Source of the DNA: Bhargavaea cecembensis DSE10
Lineage (GTDB): Bacteria > Bacillota > Bacilli > Bacillales_A > Planococcaceae
Direction: 5' to 3'
DNA length: 54,506 nt
NCBI RefSeq assembly: GCF_000348905.1
Contig: NZ_AOFT01000017.1
Span: forward strand, 1-54,506
This document shows, one piece after another, positions 24,135-32,272 of this stretch. Made by a program: the position numbers and the translations under genes. The notes beneath the pieces were generated by a model. It did no database searches. It was not told the DNA's origin and saw nothing but the letters and a program-made list of their open reading frames with translations. The stretch's first letter is position 1; every line of letters starts with the position of its first letter.

Positions 24135-25328
24135 ATGACCGAACAGACAGTAAGCACCGAGAATTTGCAGGAACGGCTTTTCTCCAAGCTGGAAGCTTCC
24201 AATGAGGACATGATCAAGATCCGCCGCTACCTGCATATGCATCCGGAGCTTTCATTCAAGGAATACAAGACCGCACAATATATTCAGGATTTCTATAAGG
24301 AACTCGGCGTTGAGTTTCGGGCGAATGTCGGCGGCAACGGCGTCGTCGCACGCATCAAGGGTGCCAAGCCGGGCAAGACGGTCGCACTCCGCGCCGACTT
24401 CGATGCCCTGCCGATCCAGGACCAGAAAGATGTCGAATACAAGTCGACCGTTGACGGCGTCATGCACGCATGCGGACATGACGGCCATACAGCCACGCTC
24501 CTGACACTTGCCAAAGCGCTCCATGAACTGCGCGATGAGCTGGCCGGCGAGTATGTCATGATCCACCAGCACGCGGAGGAATTTGCCCCGGGCGGCGCCA
24601 TCTCGATGATCGAGGACGGCTGCCTGGACGGCGTCGATGCCATCTTCGGCACGCACCTCTGGTCCCAGACGCCTTACGGCACAGTGGAATACCGCACCGG
24701 CCCGATCATGGCGGCAGCCGACCGGTTCGAGATCAAAGTACAGGGCCGCGGCGGACACGGCGCGAACCCGCACCAGACAAAAGACGCTGTCGTCATCGGC
24801 TCCCAGCTGGTGCAGAACCTCCAGCAGCTCGTTTCCCGCCGTGTCGACCCGATCGAATCGGCCGTGCTTTCAGTCGGTTCGTTCGTAGCCGAGAACGCGT
24901 TTAATGTCATCGCTGACTCCGCTGAGCTCAAAGGCACAGTCCGTACGTTCCAGCCGGAAATCCGTGACCTCATGGAGACCGAGATTGCCCGTGTCGTCGA
25001 AGGAACCGCCATCTCGACGGACAGCGAAATCGACTGCAAATACTTCCGCGGTTACCCGGCAGTCGTCAACCATGCGGCTGAGACGGACTTCCTCGTGAAG
25101 ACGATTGAAGGACTCGAAGGTGTAGAGGCTGTCGAGGGCGCGCCTCAGATGGGCGGCGAAGACTTCGCCTACTACCTCGAGAACGTGCCTGGCACGTTCT
25201 TCTTCACCGGCGCCGCTCCGGAAGAGCCGTATCCGCACCACCACCCGCGCTTCGACTTTGACGAGCGGGCGATGCTACAGGCAGCCAAGATCCTCGGTGC
25301 CGCCGCAACCGGCTACCAGGGCGAATAA
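24135..25328 (+). CDS. yhaA: M20-family amidohydrolase YhaA
   Basis: A cytoplasmic metal-dependent amidohydrolase of 397 residues related to N-acyl-amino-acid hydrolases and hippurate hydrolases. Metal-site motifs in order: HMHPELSF, ADFDALPIQ, HACGHDGHTA, HQHAEEFAPGG and GGEDFAYY near the C-terminus; the lid domain carries GRGGHGANPH. Start at ATG 24135 (MTEQTV) with GGAGGG upstream; the longer frame to 24048 is upstream of the promoter and wrong. Exact substrate unknown. Confidence 0.92.
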   Translation: MTEQTVSTENLQERLFSKLEASNEDMIKIRRYLHMHPELSFKEYKTAQYIQDFYKELGVEFRANVGGNGVVARIKGAKPGKTVALRADFDALPIQDQKDVEYKSTVDGVMHACGHDGHTATLLTLAKALHELRDELAGEYVMIHQHAEEFAPGGAISMIEDGCLDGVDAIFGTHLWSQTPYGTVEYRTGPIMAAADRFEIKVQGRGGHGANPHQTKDAVVIGSQLVQNLQQLVSRRVDPIESAVLSVGSFVAENAFNVIADSAELKGTVRTFQPEIRDLMETEIARVVEGTAISTDSEIDCKYFRGYPAVVNHAAETDFLVKTIEGLEGVEAVEGAPQMGGEDFAYYLENVPGTFFFTGAAPEEPYPHHHPRFDFDERAMLQAAKILGAAATGYQGE

Positions 25329-25338
25329 GGACAGCACC

Positions 25339-25374
25339 ATCCGGACCTCTTCCTGAAAGGGGTCCGGATTTTTC
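25339..25374 (+). terminator. Intrinsic terminator of yhaA
   Basis: ATCCGGACC pairs with GGTCCGGAT around a 13-nt loop and TTTTT follows, 11 bp past the stop. Confidence 0.88.
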
Positions 25375-25452
25375 TATGGCGGTTGAATTCTTGACCCCTG
25401 ATGCATGCTGTTCCAAGATGGACAAAGACGACTGTTGTAAAGGATGAATCAG

Positions 25453-26505
25453 ATGAGAGAAATCTACAGCGACGTGATTCAGTTCCGCGGCTCGCACTAT
25501 GACTTTGGTTTTCTGCAGGGCGAGCGCCTTCGCGATTCCCTGACGCTCCATAACCGCAGGACAAAATGGCGGACGATGAAACCCCGCTTCAAAATCGATA
25601 TCCGGGAAGCAAAAGACATCTTCTGCCGGTTTGCCCCGCAATTGTGGGATGAGCTGAACGGCATGCGGGACGCGCTCGACCTGCCGATGGAGGAGATACT
25701 CCGGGATTTCGGCGGCTACCGGACCGAAACCGTCCGCGCAGGCTGCTCGGTCCTGACCGGCAGCGACTTTATCGTCCGGAACTATGATTTCCACCCGAAT
25801 ACGTACGAAGGGCTTTATACCGTCTTCCAGCCAGACGACGGAGGCAACGCCATCATCGGCCCCGCACAGCGGATTACCGGACGGATGGACGGCCTGAACG
25901 AGAAGGGCCTGGCGATGGGCTACAACTTTACGAACCGGAAGCGGCCCGGCGACGGATTCGTGTGCTGGATGGTCGGACGCCTGATCCTTGAGACATGCGC
26001 AGATGTGGAGGAAGCCGTCCGATTTCTGCAGGACCTCCCCCACCGCGGGTCGTTCAGCTACAACCTGCTCGACAAAACCGGCAAGCGGGCACTTGTCGAA
26101 GCGGGACCGCGCGGCGTCATTGTGCGTGAGTCCCCGTACTGCACGAACCACTTTGAGCAGCAGACCGAAGAAAACCGCCGCTACCTGAAAGACTCCATCG
26201 AGCGGATGGACGCCATGAAAGAGCTGCCGGAAGCCCTGTCGGACGCACATCGGGCATGGCGCCTCCTGAACGACACCGACAAAGGCGTCTTCGCCGACAA
26301 CTACAGGAGCTGGGCGGGCACGATCCACACTTCCGCCTACTTCCCGGAGACGCTCACCGCTTGGTTCGCTCTCGGAGGCGATACCGATCCGGTCGAATTC
26401 AACTTCGGGCGCTGGCTCCGGGGTGAAGACACGGAGCGGCGGACGATCACGGGACACGTCGACACGGACATCGGATTTGCGTACATGGATAAGCTTCGGA
26501 ACTAA
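25453..26505 (+). CDS. C45-family autoproteolytic acyltransferase/hydrolase
   Basis: An N-terminal-nucleophile hydrolase of 350 residues. The likely self-cleavage site is at Gly97-Cys98 in RAGCSVLTGSDFIVRNYDFHP, the conserved pattern of the C45/choloylglycine-hydrolase-like group, where Cys98 becomes the new N-terminal nucleophile. Later conserved parts are GRMDGLNEKGLAMGYN and CTNHF. Relatives cleave or transfer acyl groups on amides such as penicillins or bile salts, but the substrate here is unknown. I prefer ATG 25453 (MREIY) because AAAGG sits too close to the first ATG at 25444. Same strand as yhaA but separated by a terminator. Confidence 0.82.
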   Translation: MREIYSDVIQFRGSHYDFGFLQGERLRDSLTLHNRRTKWRTMKPRFKIDIREAKDIFCRFAPQLWDELNGMRDALDLPMEEILRDFGGYRTETVRAGCSVLTGSDFIVRNYDFHPNTYEGLYTVFQPDDGGNAIIGPAQRITGRMDGLNEKGLAMGYNFTNRKRPGDGFVCWMVGRLILETCADVEEAVRFLQDLPHRGSFSYNLLDKTGKRALVEAGPRGVIVRESPYCTNHFEQQTEENRRYLKDSIERMDAMKELPEALSDAHRAWRLLNDTDKGVFADNYRSWAGTIHTSAYFPETLTAWFALGGDTDPVEFNFGRWLRGEDTERRTITGHVDTDIGFAYMDKLRN

Positions 26506-26518
26506 GCGGGTTCTGTAC

Positions 26519-26620
26519 TAAACGTTGATGATCTTAAGTGAAACGTTGATGAACTTCATTGAGACGTTGACGATCTTTGGTGAAACGTTGATTAACTTCA
26601 CTGAGACGTTGACGAACCGC
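26519..26620. repeat. 21-bp-period array, core GARACGTTGAYGA, five units
   Basis: ACGTTG begins at 26522, 26543, 26564, 26585 and 26606, four exact 21-bp steps. From the second unit on, units alternate GAAACGTTGAT and GAGACGTTGAC, giving a 42-bp higher-order unit. The second half of each unit is a looser GAACTTCACT-like word. It follows the stop of the C45 gene by 13 bp. The same family occurs at 6474-6515. Confidence 0.85.
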
Positions 26621-26633
26621 TTTTATCCACATA

Positions 26634-26668
26634 AAAAACTGGCTTCGCGCACTGCGAAGCCAGTTTTT
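26634..26668. terminator. Bidirectional intrinsic terminator between the C45 gene and ecsB
   Basis: AAAAACTGGCTTCGC pairs perfectly over 15 bp with its complement around a 5-nt loop, with T-runs on both strands. Confidence 0.93.
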
Positions 26669-26673
26669 CTTAT

Positions 26674-27873
26674 TCACTTCTTCCCCGACATCCGGAGCGT
26701 CACTTCCGAGATGACCAACACGGCAATGGCAAGCAGCAGCATCCCTGCCCCCATCCCGTACTGAAACCATGCCGCAATGAGGACAAGCACAGCCTGGACC
26801 GCCTGCGCGCTGCGGACCGTACGGCGCACCGCGGATGCGCGCACCGCCTCCGTCACCGGATACAGCCGGTCCATCCGGAACTCGTGCTGGCTGGCGAGGG
26901 CATCACGCAGCTGATAGGTCGTCGCGAAGGCGAGCGCGCCGCTGAAGACGGCGGCAACCGCCGGCATCGGGATAAAGAGCGCACCGACCATCGAGATCGC
27001 CGTCAGGCGGACCCACAAAAGGAACAAGTCATCCGACCGGATAAATGTCCGCATCGCCAGGTAGCGCGGTGCAGCATGCGATTCGAACGCAGCGTTTCCG
27101 TACACCCAGTCGAGCCACGCCCTCCTGTGGACGGCACCGCGCAGATGCGGGACGTCCGTGAACTGGTTGGCGAACCGGTAGAACCGGCTCATGCGGCCGC
27201 GCTCCAGCTCGATAAAGTGGAGGAACGGGAACGGCTTGCCTTCGCTCGTCCGCTGCTTCAGCACGCCGTACACCACGATCGGGATCAGAAGCGCTGCGCC
27301 GAGCCACCACTTGCCGTACATGGCAACAATGAGGGGAATCGCCGTCAGGACAAAGCGGATGGCGCGGTCGCCCCACGCCCCTTCTCCCTGCTCCGCCCAG
27401 CGGTGGGCAAACTCGGTGCGCACATTCAATATATGGAGTGCGGCAATGCCGAGCACCAGGGCGAGCAGCCCGATCCCTTTGAGTCCGTACACCGCATTCA
27501 GGAGCGGGATCGAGACGATAAAGGCGATGACCGGCAGCAGGATCCCCGAGACGGACGTCCACTTAAGCGCGCTCTGCATGTAGCCGCCGAGCTTTTCTTC
27601 CATCGGCAGGAAAAAGACGGCGTCCGCTTCTTTCAGCAGTGTGACAGGCGGTGCATAAGCCAGGATCGCGGCAAGGATGATGCCTGCCAGCGGTGCGGCC
27701 GGAAAGTCCCCGGCAACGGTCTTGAGCCAGCCGCTGTACGCATAGCCTCCTGCTCCGATCAGAAACACGAGGACGATGGCGAGATGCCCGGTAAAGATGA
27801 ACTTTGTGTAGCGCTGCAGCTCCTCCGTGTAATGGGTGAAGCGGCTGCGCCACACGTCACGCAGGCTGCCCAT
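26674..27873 (-). CDS. ecsB: ABC transporter permease EcsB
   Basis: Membrane subunit of the Ecs transporter. 399 residues with about ten hydrophobic segments; the N-terminus MGSLRDVWRSRFTHYTEELQRYTKFIF and the LKEADAVFFLPMEE segment are typical EcsB features. In B. subtilis ecs mutants show defects in secretion, competence and regulated proteolysis. The start is ATG 27873 after GGGGAG; the longer frame to 28026 lies inside ecsA. It overlaps ecsA by 17 bp. No ecsC follows. Confidence 0.93.
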   Translation of the reverse strand: MGSLRDVWRSRFTHYTEELQRYTKFIFTGHLAIVLVFLIGAGGYAYSGWLKTVAGDFPAAPLAGIILAAILAYAPPVTLLKEADAVFFLPMEEKLGGYMQSALKWTSVSGILLPVIAFIVSIPLLNAVYGLKGIGLLALVLGIAALHILNVRTEFAHRWAEQGEGAWGDRAIRFVLTAIPLIVAMYGKWWLGAALLIPIVVYGVLKQRTSEGKPFPFLHFIELERGRMSRFYRFANQFTDVPHLRGAVHRRAWLDWVYGNAAFESHAAPRYLAMRTFIRSDDLFLLWVRLTAISMVGALFIPMPAVAAVFSGALAFATTYQLRDALASQHEFRMDRLYPVTEAVRASAVRRTVRSAQAVQAVLVLIAAWFQYGMGAGMLLLAIAVLVISEVTLRMSGKK

Positions 27874-28606
27874 CGTCCGGCTCCCCTGCCATCTCGATAT
27901 AGAGATCATCAAGCGTCGCGCCCGGCATGCCGAACTGTTCGCGGAGTTCGTCCATCGTTCCCGCAGCGCGCATCCTGCCCTCATGCAGGAGCAGGATCCG
28001 GTCACAGTACTTCTCGGCAGTCGCAAGGATATGCGTCGACATGAGGACGGACGCCCCGTCCGCCTTTTTCTCGCTCATCTGCTCGAGCAGGGAGCGGATG
28101 CCGAGCGGGTCGAGCCCGACAAACGGCTCGTCGATGATGTAGAGCGACGGGTTCACGAGGAACGCGCACATGATCATGACCTTCTGCCGCATGCCCTTTG
28201 AAAAATGCGACGGGAACCAGCGCAGCCGTTTTTCCATCCGGAACTCCCTGAGGAGCGCGGCGGATCTCGCCTCGAACACATCTTTCGGGATGCCGTAGGC
28301 CATCGCCGTCAGCTCAAGATGCTCGCGGAGCGTCAGCTCGTCATAGAGGACCGGTGTTTCCGGGATATAGGAAAACGAGCTCCTGTATTTCTCGGGATCG
28401 TCGCGGAAAGCCGTTCCGCCGATCCGGATCTCTCCTTCCGACGGCTCCATGAGCCCGATGATGTGCTTGATCGTCGTACTTTTCCCGGCGCCGTTCAGCC
28501 CGATCAGCCCGACCAGTTCGCCGGGGCCGACTTCAAATGACAGATCGTGAAGCACCGGCTTGCGCGTATAGCCGCCGGTGATCTTTTCCACTTCCAATAC
28601 GTTCAT
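27857..28606 (-). CDS. ecsA: ABC transporter ATP-binding protein EcsA
   Basis: ATPase of the Ecs transporter, 249 residues. Walker A GLNGAGKSTT, signature FSKGMRQKVMIMCAFL (a degenerate LSGGQ, usual in EcsA), Walker B LYIIDEPFVGLDP and H-loop STHIL. Start at ATG 28606 (MNVLEVEK) after GGGGTGG. It is divergent from hit across 123 bp, as in B. subtilis. Confidence 0.95.
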   Translation of the reverse strand: MNVLEVEKITGGYTRKPVLHDLSFEVGPGELVGLIGLNGAGKSTTIKHIIGLMEPSEGEIRIGGTAFRDDPEKYRSSFSYIPETPVLYDELTLREHLELTAMAYGIPKDVFEARSAALLREFRMEKRLRWFPSHFSKGMRQKVMIMCAFLVNPSLYIIDEPFVGLDPLGIRSLLEQMSEKKADGASVLMSTHILATAEKYCDRILLLHEGRMRAAGTMDELREQFGMPGATLDDLYIEMAGEPDDGQPA

Positions 28607-28690
28607 GATTCCACCCCATTCATGCCTCCATTTTAGCAAATCCGGACCGCTTATGCCTCGAATGCCTGTCCTCTATTTTCTGAATATATG

Positions 28691-28710
28691 ATATCCTGTT
28701 GTCAGGATAT
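28691..28710. promoter_or_regulatory. Perfect inverted repeat in the ecsA-hit intergenic region
   Basis: ATATCCTG-TTGT-CAGGATAT, an 8-4-8 perfect dyad ending a few bases upstream of the hit ribosome site. It could be an operator for the divergent pair or a leader hairpin; no known consensus fits. Confidence 0.45.
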
Positions 28711-28729
28711 GAAAAGGAGATGTTGACCG

Positions 28730-29158
28730 ATGACCGAATGCATTTTCTGCAAGATGGTGGAAGGGGAAATCCCCGCAGCCAAAGTTTATGAGGATGAGCA
28801 TGTCCTCGCTTTCATGGACATCATGCCGACGACAAAAGGCCATGTCCTGCTGATCCCGAAAGTGCACCGCGAAAACATCTATGAGTTCAGCGAAGACGAA
28901 GCGGCACAGCTGTTCTCCGCCGCGCCGAAAATTGCGCGCGCACTCAAAGCCGAGTTCGAGCCGGCCGGCATGAACCTCCTGAACAACACCGGAGCGGCCG
29001 CCAGCCAGAGCGTCTACCATTTCCACCTCCACTTCATCCCGCGCTATGACCGCCAGACGGACGGCTTCGGGCTGCATTGGGAAACGAAAGAAGACGAGTT
29101 CCCGAAAGAAAAGCTGCAGGAAATCGCAGCTGCAATCGGCGCGCAGATCAAAAACTGA
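28730..29158 (+). CDS. hit: HIT-family nucleotide-binding protein
   Basis: Histidine-triad protein of 142 residues that hydrolyses nucleoside phosphoramidates and similar AMP conjugates. The triad His97-x-His99-x-His101 is in YHFHLHFIPR. Cys4 and Cys7 (CIFCKM) could bind zinc together with His residues, as in other Hit proteins. AAAAGGAG precedes ATG. Divergent from ecsAB and upstream of trpP, the same order as in B. subtilis. Confidence 0.94.
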   Translation: MTECIFCKMVEGEIPAAKVYEDEHVLAFMDIMPTTKGHVLLIPKVHRENIYEFSEDEAAQLFSAAPKIARALKAEFEPAGMNLLNNTGAAASQSVYHFHLHFIPRYDRQTDGFGLHWETKEDEFPKEKLQEIAAAIGAQIKN

Positions 29159-29162
29159 TGGA

Positions 29163-29191
29163 TTGAAAGTTTCATCCAAAAACGGTACAAT
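29163..29191 (+). promoter_or_regulatory. Sigma-A promoter of trpP
   Basis: TTGAAA (29163-29168), 17-bp spacer, TACAAT (29186-29191). It lies only 4 bp after the hit stop, so trpP has its own promoter and a leader of about 70 nt. Confidence 0.75.
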
Positions 29192-29234
29192 CGGACTACG
29201 CAACCCGCCGTCGGCCATGAGGGCACGCCGGGGG

Positions 29235-29267
29235 TAGCAAAATTTAGCTTAGCTGAGGAGAGATGAG
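29235..29267 (+). promoter_or_regulatory. TRAP (MtrB) binding site in the trpP leader
   Basis: Five NAG triplets begin at 29245 (TAG), 29250 (TAG), 29255 (GAG), 29260 (GAG) and 29265 (GAG), exactly 5 nt apart, with an extra TAG in phase at 29235. This is the (G/U)AG-N2 pattern bound by the tryptophan-activated TRAP ring. The repeats contain the Shine-Dalgarno sequence (GAGGAGAG) and end 2 nt before the ATG, so TRAP would block translation when tryptophan is plentiful, as known for B. subtilis trpP. Confidence 0.82.
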
Positions 29268-29269
29268 CA

Positions 29270-29794
29270 ATGAAAACGAAAAATCTGGTTCTGATGGCTT
29301 TACTGATCGGTATTGGCACGGCGCTGTACCTGGTGATTCCGGGGATCAACGGGGGCATGAAGCCCGACTTTATGCTGACGATGATGTTCATCGGCATCCT
29401 GCTGTTCCGCGACATCAAGAGCGTACTCGTCATGTCGGTATCCACCGGCATCCTGTCCGGCCTGTTCACGACGTTTCCGGGCGGATTCATCCCGAACGTC
29501 ATTGACAAGACCGTGACGGGAATCGTCTTCTTCGGCGTCGTGCTCCTTCTCGGGAAGCTCGCCGACAAGCTGGCCGTGGCAACCGTGCTGGCTGCTCTCG
29601 GAACGGTGCTGTCGGGTTCGATCTTCCTGTCCGTCGCGATTTTCGTGCTCGGCGGAGATTTCCCGTTCATGGCCCTGTTCCTGACAGTCGTCCTGCCGGC
29701 AATTGCCATGAATGCCATCGCCTTCTTTATCATCTATCCGATCGTTCTCCGGCTCGCCCAGCGCTCGAACTACGCGCCGGCGCCTTCCATCTGA
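29270..29794 (+). CDS. trpP: Tryptophan transporter TrpP
   Basis: Membrane protein of 174 residues with about five hydrophobic segments (roughly 5-22, 30-46, 49-70, 77-97, 103-128, 133-160). The segment GINGGMKPDFMLTMMFIGILLF and FPGGFIPNVIDK are characteristic of TrpP. It takes up tryptophan. The start is fixed by GAGGAGAG and the TRAP site. The genome should therefore encode TRAP (mtrB), which is not in this window. Confidence 0.93.
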   Translation: MKTKNLVLMALLIGIGTALYLVIPGINGGMKPDFMLTMMFIGILLFRDIKSVLVMSVSTGILSGLFTTFPGGFIPNVIDKTVTGIVFFGVVLLLGKLADKLAVATVLAALGTVLSGSIFLSVAIFVLGGDFPFMALFLTVVLPAIAMNAIAFFIIYPIVLRLAQRSNYAPAPSI

Positions 29795-29807
29795 TCGGAC
29801 ACAGGCA

Positions 29808-29838
29808 AACACCCCGGCCGGGACATGGCCGGGGTGTT
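29808..29838 (+). terminator. Intrinsic terminator of trpP
   Basis: Perfect 12-bp GC-rich stem AACACCCCGGCC/GGCCGGGGTGTT with a 7-nt loop; only a short T tract follows. Confidence 0.8.
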
Positions 29839-29924
29839 CGTCTGTTGTCTCTCCCTCTCTCCGCATGTTTTAATAAAGGAGCGGAAAGGAATATTGAACT
29901 ATATAGAGAAGGGAGAGTGCCCTC

Positions 29925-30287
29925 ATGAAAGCATCATCATTTTTCCTGGGACTCGTTGTCGGAGCCGCGGGAAGCGCAGCTGCAGTCCTGCTGAGCGCCC
30001 CACAAACCGGCAAAGAACTGCGCTATTCTGTCAAAAGCTCCTCCGACAACATGAAGCCGAAGATCGAAGATGTGAAAGCGAAAACGAATGACCTGAAGGC
30101 TTCGGTCAAACACCTGGTCAACGAAGCGAAAGCCCGATTCCCGGAAGTGGCAGATGAACTGAAAACGTCAGTCGACGTCTGGAACCGCGATACGGAACTG
30201 AACCGTGAACGAATCCAAAAGCGCGTCCAGCAGATTCAGACTTCCATCGCAGAACTTGAACAGGCGGTCGGCTCCATTAAAAAATAA
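29925..30287 (+). CDS. yhaH: YtxH-domain protein YhaH
   Basis: 120 residues. An N-terminal membrane segment rich in Gly and Ala (FFLGLVVGAAGSAAAVLLSAP, about 5-25) is followed by PQTGKELR, the YtxH-domain hallmark, then a long amphipathic, probably coiled-coil helix rich in Lys, Glu and Gln. Membrane-attached, facing the cytoplasm. Function unknown; members are stress- or sporulation-linked in some bacilli. GAAGGGAG precedes ATG. Position between trpP and hpr matches B. subtilis. Confidence 0.88.
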   Translation: MKASSFFLGLVVGAAGSAAAVLLSAPQTGKELRYSVKSSSDNMKPKIEDVKAKTNDLKASVKHLVNEAKARFPEVADELKTSVDVWNRDTELNRERIQKRVQQIQTSIAELEQAVGSIKK

Positions 30288-30293
30288 GACAGC

Positions 30294-30426
30294 GCCGGGA
30301 ATAATATTCCGGCATGGGGAGACGGGATCCTTAAGTCGGATCGTCTCCTGAAAATGGACATTTAACCGGTGACTGATCCGGGGCAAAGGGACTCCAAAAG
30401 CCGTTAAGTACGGCCGGGGAGTCCTT
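30294..30426 (+). other. Three consecutive hairpins between yhaH and hpr
   Basis: Hairpin 1 (30294-30313) GCCGGGAATA/ATATTCCGGC. Hairpin 2 (30318-30348) GGAGAC...GTCTCC enclosing GATCC/GGATC. Hairpin 3 (30386-30426) GGACTCC/GGAGTCC enclosing GCCG/CGGC. The apical loops of hairpins 2 and 3 both read TTAAGT. Hairpin 3 may terminate transcription although its T tract is poor. The 300-bp gap 30288-30587 contains no gene. A structured RNA or a decayed double terminator is possible. Confidence 0.5.
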
Positions 30427-30587
30427 CTCTATTGCCGCCGCATCTTATGTTCCTTCCCGTTAAACCGACCTGTTTTTCCTCTTTCGGACTTAAAATGTGA
30501 CGATTGTTACAGAACCCCTTCTTTCCTACCTGTTTTATTGATATACTATTCTCAAACTATCCGAACATTAAGAAAGAAGGTGAAGAA

Positions 30588-31190
30588 TTGGCGGAACAAT
30601 CTTATACGATGCCCGAAGCCATGCTGTACAGCCAGAGGATGGCCCAGCTTTCAAAAGCGCTGTGGAAAGCCGTCGAAAAAGACTGGCAGCAATGGATCAA
30701 GCCATTCGGCCTGAACATCAACGAACATCATATCCTCTGGATCGCGGCACACCTGAAAGGCGCAACGATTTCCGAGGTGGCGAAGTTCGGGGTCATGCAC
30801 GTTTCAACCGCATTTAACTTCTCCAAGAAGTTGGAGGAACGCGGATATCTGTCTTTCTCCAAGCGCGAAGACGACAAGCGCAGTACATATGTTGAAGTAA
30901 CCGAGCAGGGCCACTCCCTTCTGCTCGAGATCAACAATCATTATTTCGACACGGAGCACTCTGTTCTGGAGGGGACTCTTCCAGTACGACAGCTTTACGG
31001 GCGCTTCCCCGAATTCATAGAACTCATGGCGGTGATCCGCAACATCTACGGTGACGACTTCATGGATATTTTCGAACAGGGATTCAGGAACATGGAGCAG
31101 CTGTACGGGCAAGAAGCACAGGCAGAACATACCGGTGATGCCGGTGAAGCAAGCGTGCAGTCCGTAAAGGAAAAGGACGAAGTATCCTAA
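30588..31190 (+). CDS. hpr: MarR-family regulator Hpr (ScoC)
   Basis: Transition-state regulator of 200 residues; in B. subtilis it represses extracellular protease and sporulation genes and is 203 residues. The winged helix is in about 35-130: [68 protein letters not shown] chose the TTG at 30588 ([12 protein letters not shown]), with AGAAGGTG upstream; the frame extending to 30504 has no site and would run through the promoter region. Related by position to yhaH and prsA. Confidence 0.93.
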   Translation: MAEQSYTMPEAMLYSQRMAQLSKALWKAVEKDWQQWIKPFGLNINEHHILWIAAHLKGATISEVAKFGVMHVSTAFNFSKKLEERGYLSFSKREDDKRSTYVEVTEQGHSLLLEINNHYFDTEHSVLEGTLPVRQLYGRFPEFIELMAVIRNIYGDDFMDIFEQGFRNMEQLYGQEAQAEHTGDAGEASVQSVKEKDEVS

Positions 31191-31286
31191 ACTTGAATTT
31201 TTCTTTTAAAACGGTTGATTTTTATCGCAAATCGCAGTACGGTATGTATCGTCCAATTTGGGAATCCACTAAAGGAGATGCAGCTG

Positions 31287-31829
31287 ATGCGATGCTGGAA
31301 GACCATCAACGTGAAAAAGCACTACGGGCTCAGCCGCCTGTTCCTGCTTTCTTCCATCCTGATGATTGCTGTCTTCATCATTTCTTATATCAGTTTTGAA
31401 CTGACACGGGAATCCGGGCAATCCGATTCTTATTTCGCCCTGTTCCTGTCCGCGGTCGTTCTGCTGTATCCTGTCCACAAAGCAATCCATTTCATGGTGC
31501 TGTGGAAATACCGCAGGCGGATCACACTTGTCGTCAACCGCGACTGGGCGTTTTTCCCGCTCTTCCTGCTGCGCATCTGCGAGCCGATTCCGAAAACGCG
31601 GTTTGCCGTCTCGCTCATGGCACCGTTCTTTATCCTCAACCCGCTGTTTGTCATGGGCGGGGTCCTGTTGCCGGTGTTCTCGCATTACTTTACGGCAATG
31701 CTCGCGTTTCATTGCGGCATCTGCCTGATCGACTTTGTTTACGTGAAGAACCTCTCCCGTTCGCCGAAATCCTCCTACATCGAGGAAAATGACGACGGCT
31801 ACGAAATTCTGGTTCCGCTGCCAGATTGA
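31287..31829 (+). CDS. DUF3267-type membrane protein
   Basis: 180 residues with about four hydrophobic segments (roughly 18-40, 52-70, 112-135, 138-160). HKAIHFMVLWKYRRR in the second segment resembles the HExxH-like helix of DUF3267 proteins but lacks a Glu after the first His, so protease activity cannot be claimed. The start is ATG 31287 with AAAGGAGA; the longer frame to 31215 has none. It follows hpr by 96 bp. A DUF3267 protein near hpr and prsA also occurs in B. subtilis, as far as I recall. Confidence 0.75.
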   Translation: MRCWKTINVKKHYGLSRLFLLSSILMIAVFIISYISFELTRESGQSDSYFALFLSAVVLLYPVHKAIHFMVLWKYRRRITLVVNRDWAFFPLFLLRICEPIPKTRFAVSLMAPFFILNPLFVMGGVLLPVFSHYFTAMLAFHCGICLIDFVYVKNLSRSPKSSYIEENDDGYEILVPLPD

Positions 31830-31894
31830 GCGGTTTTCTTTTAACCGTTCTTCTGGTATGCTAGTCAATAGTCGTGTAGAAAGGGGGAAATGGA

Positions 31895-32083
31895 ATGATC
31901 ATTCTTGTCACGGTGCTGTTTTCGATCTTCTACCTGTTCCAGATCAACAAGATGACCTATGCCCTCTGTGAAGTCAGGGAAATCCCCGAGGAAAAGCAGC
32001 CGAAGATTTATCAGACGGTCAACATCCTCATCACCATTTTAATCATCTCGTTCTTTGTCGAGATTATGACTGCCATATCCTGA
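31895..32083 (+). CDS. Small two-helix membrane protein of unknown function
   Basis: 62 residues: one helix at 1-17, a charged stretch CEVREIPEEKQPKIYQ, and a second helix at about 42-61. AAAGGGGG precedes ATG. No family recognised; probably cotranscribed with the previous gene (65-bp gap) and ended by a strong terminator. Confidence 0.65.
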   Translation: MIILVTVLFSIFYLFQINKMTYALCEVREIPEEKQPKIYQTVNILITILIISFFVEIMTAIS

Positions 32084-32096
32084 ACGTAAAAATAAT

Positions 32097-32137
32097 AAAC
32101 GTCCATCCGCCCGGTTTCCGGGAGGATGGACGTTTTT
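32097..32137 (+). terminator. Intrinsic terminator
   Basis: AAACGTCCATCC pairs with GGATGGACGTTT, with an inner CCGG-rich loop and TTTTT after, 14 bp past the stop. Confidence 0.9.
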
Positions 32138-32272
32138 GATTCGACGGTAGGACGGTATTTCGTGCCGGCATCTTCACACCGGACAATCTGCCGGCCATAC
32201 CGGTCCTTCCCTTCGCTGCTGTTATTCAGGCGGCGCGGCCGAAGGGGGATCATGCCGGCCGGCCCTCATTCA

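Noticed and set aside
25204-26457. Minus-strand frame of 417 codons opposite the C45 gene
   Set aside because: Shadow; the plus-strand protein has a complete recognisable domain and ribosome site.
26884-28044. Plus-strand frame of 386 codons opposite ecsB
   Set aside because: Shadow of a membrane-protein gene, giving charged low-complexity sequence.
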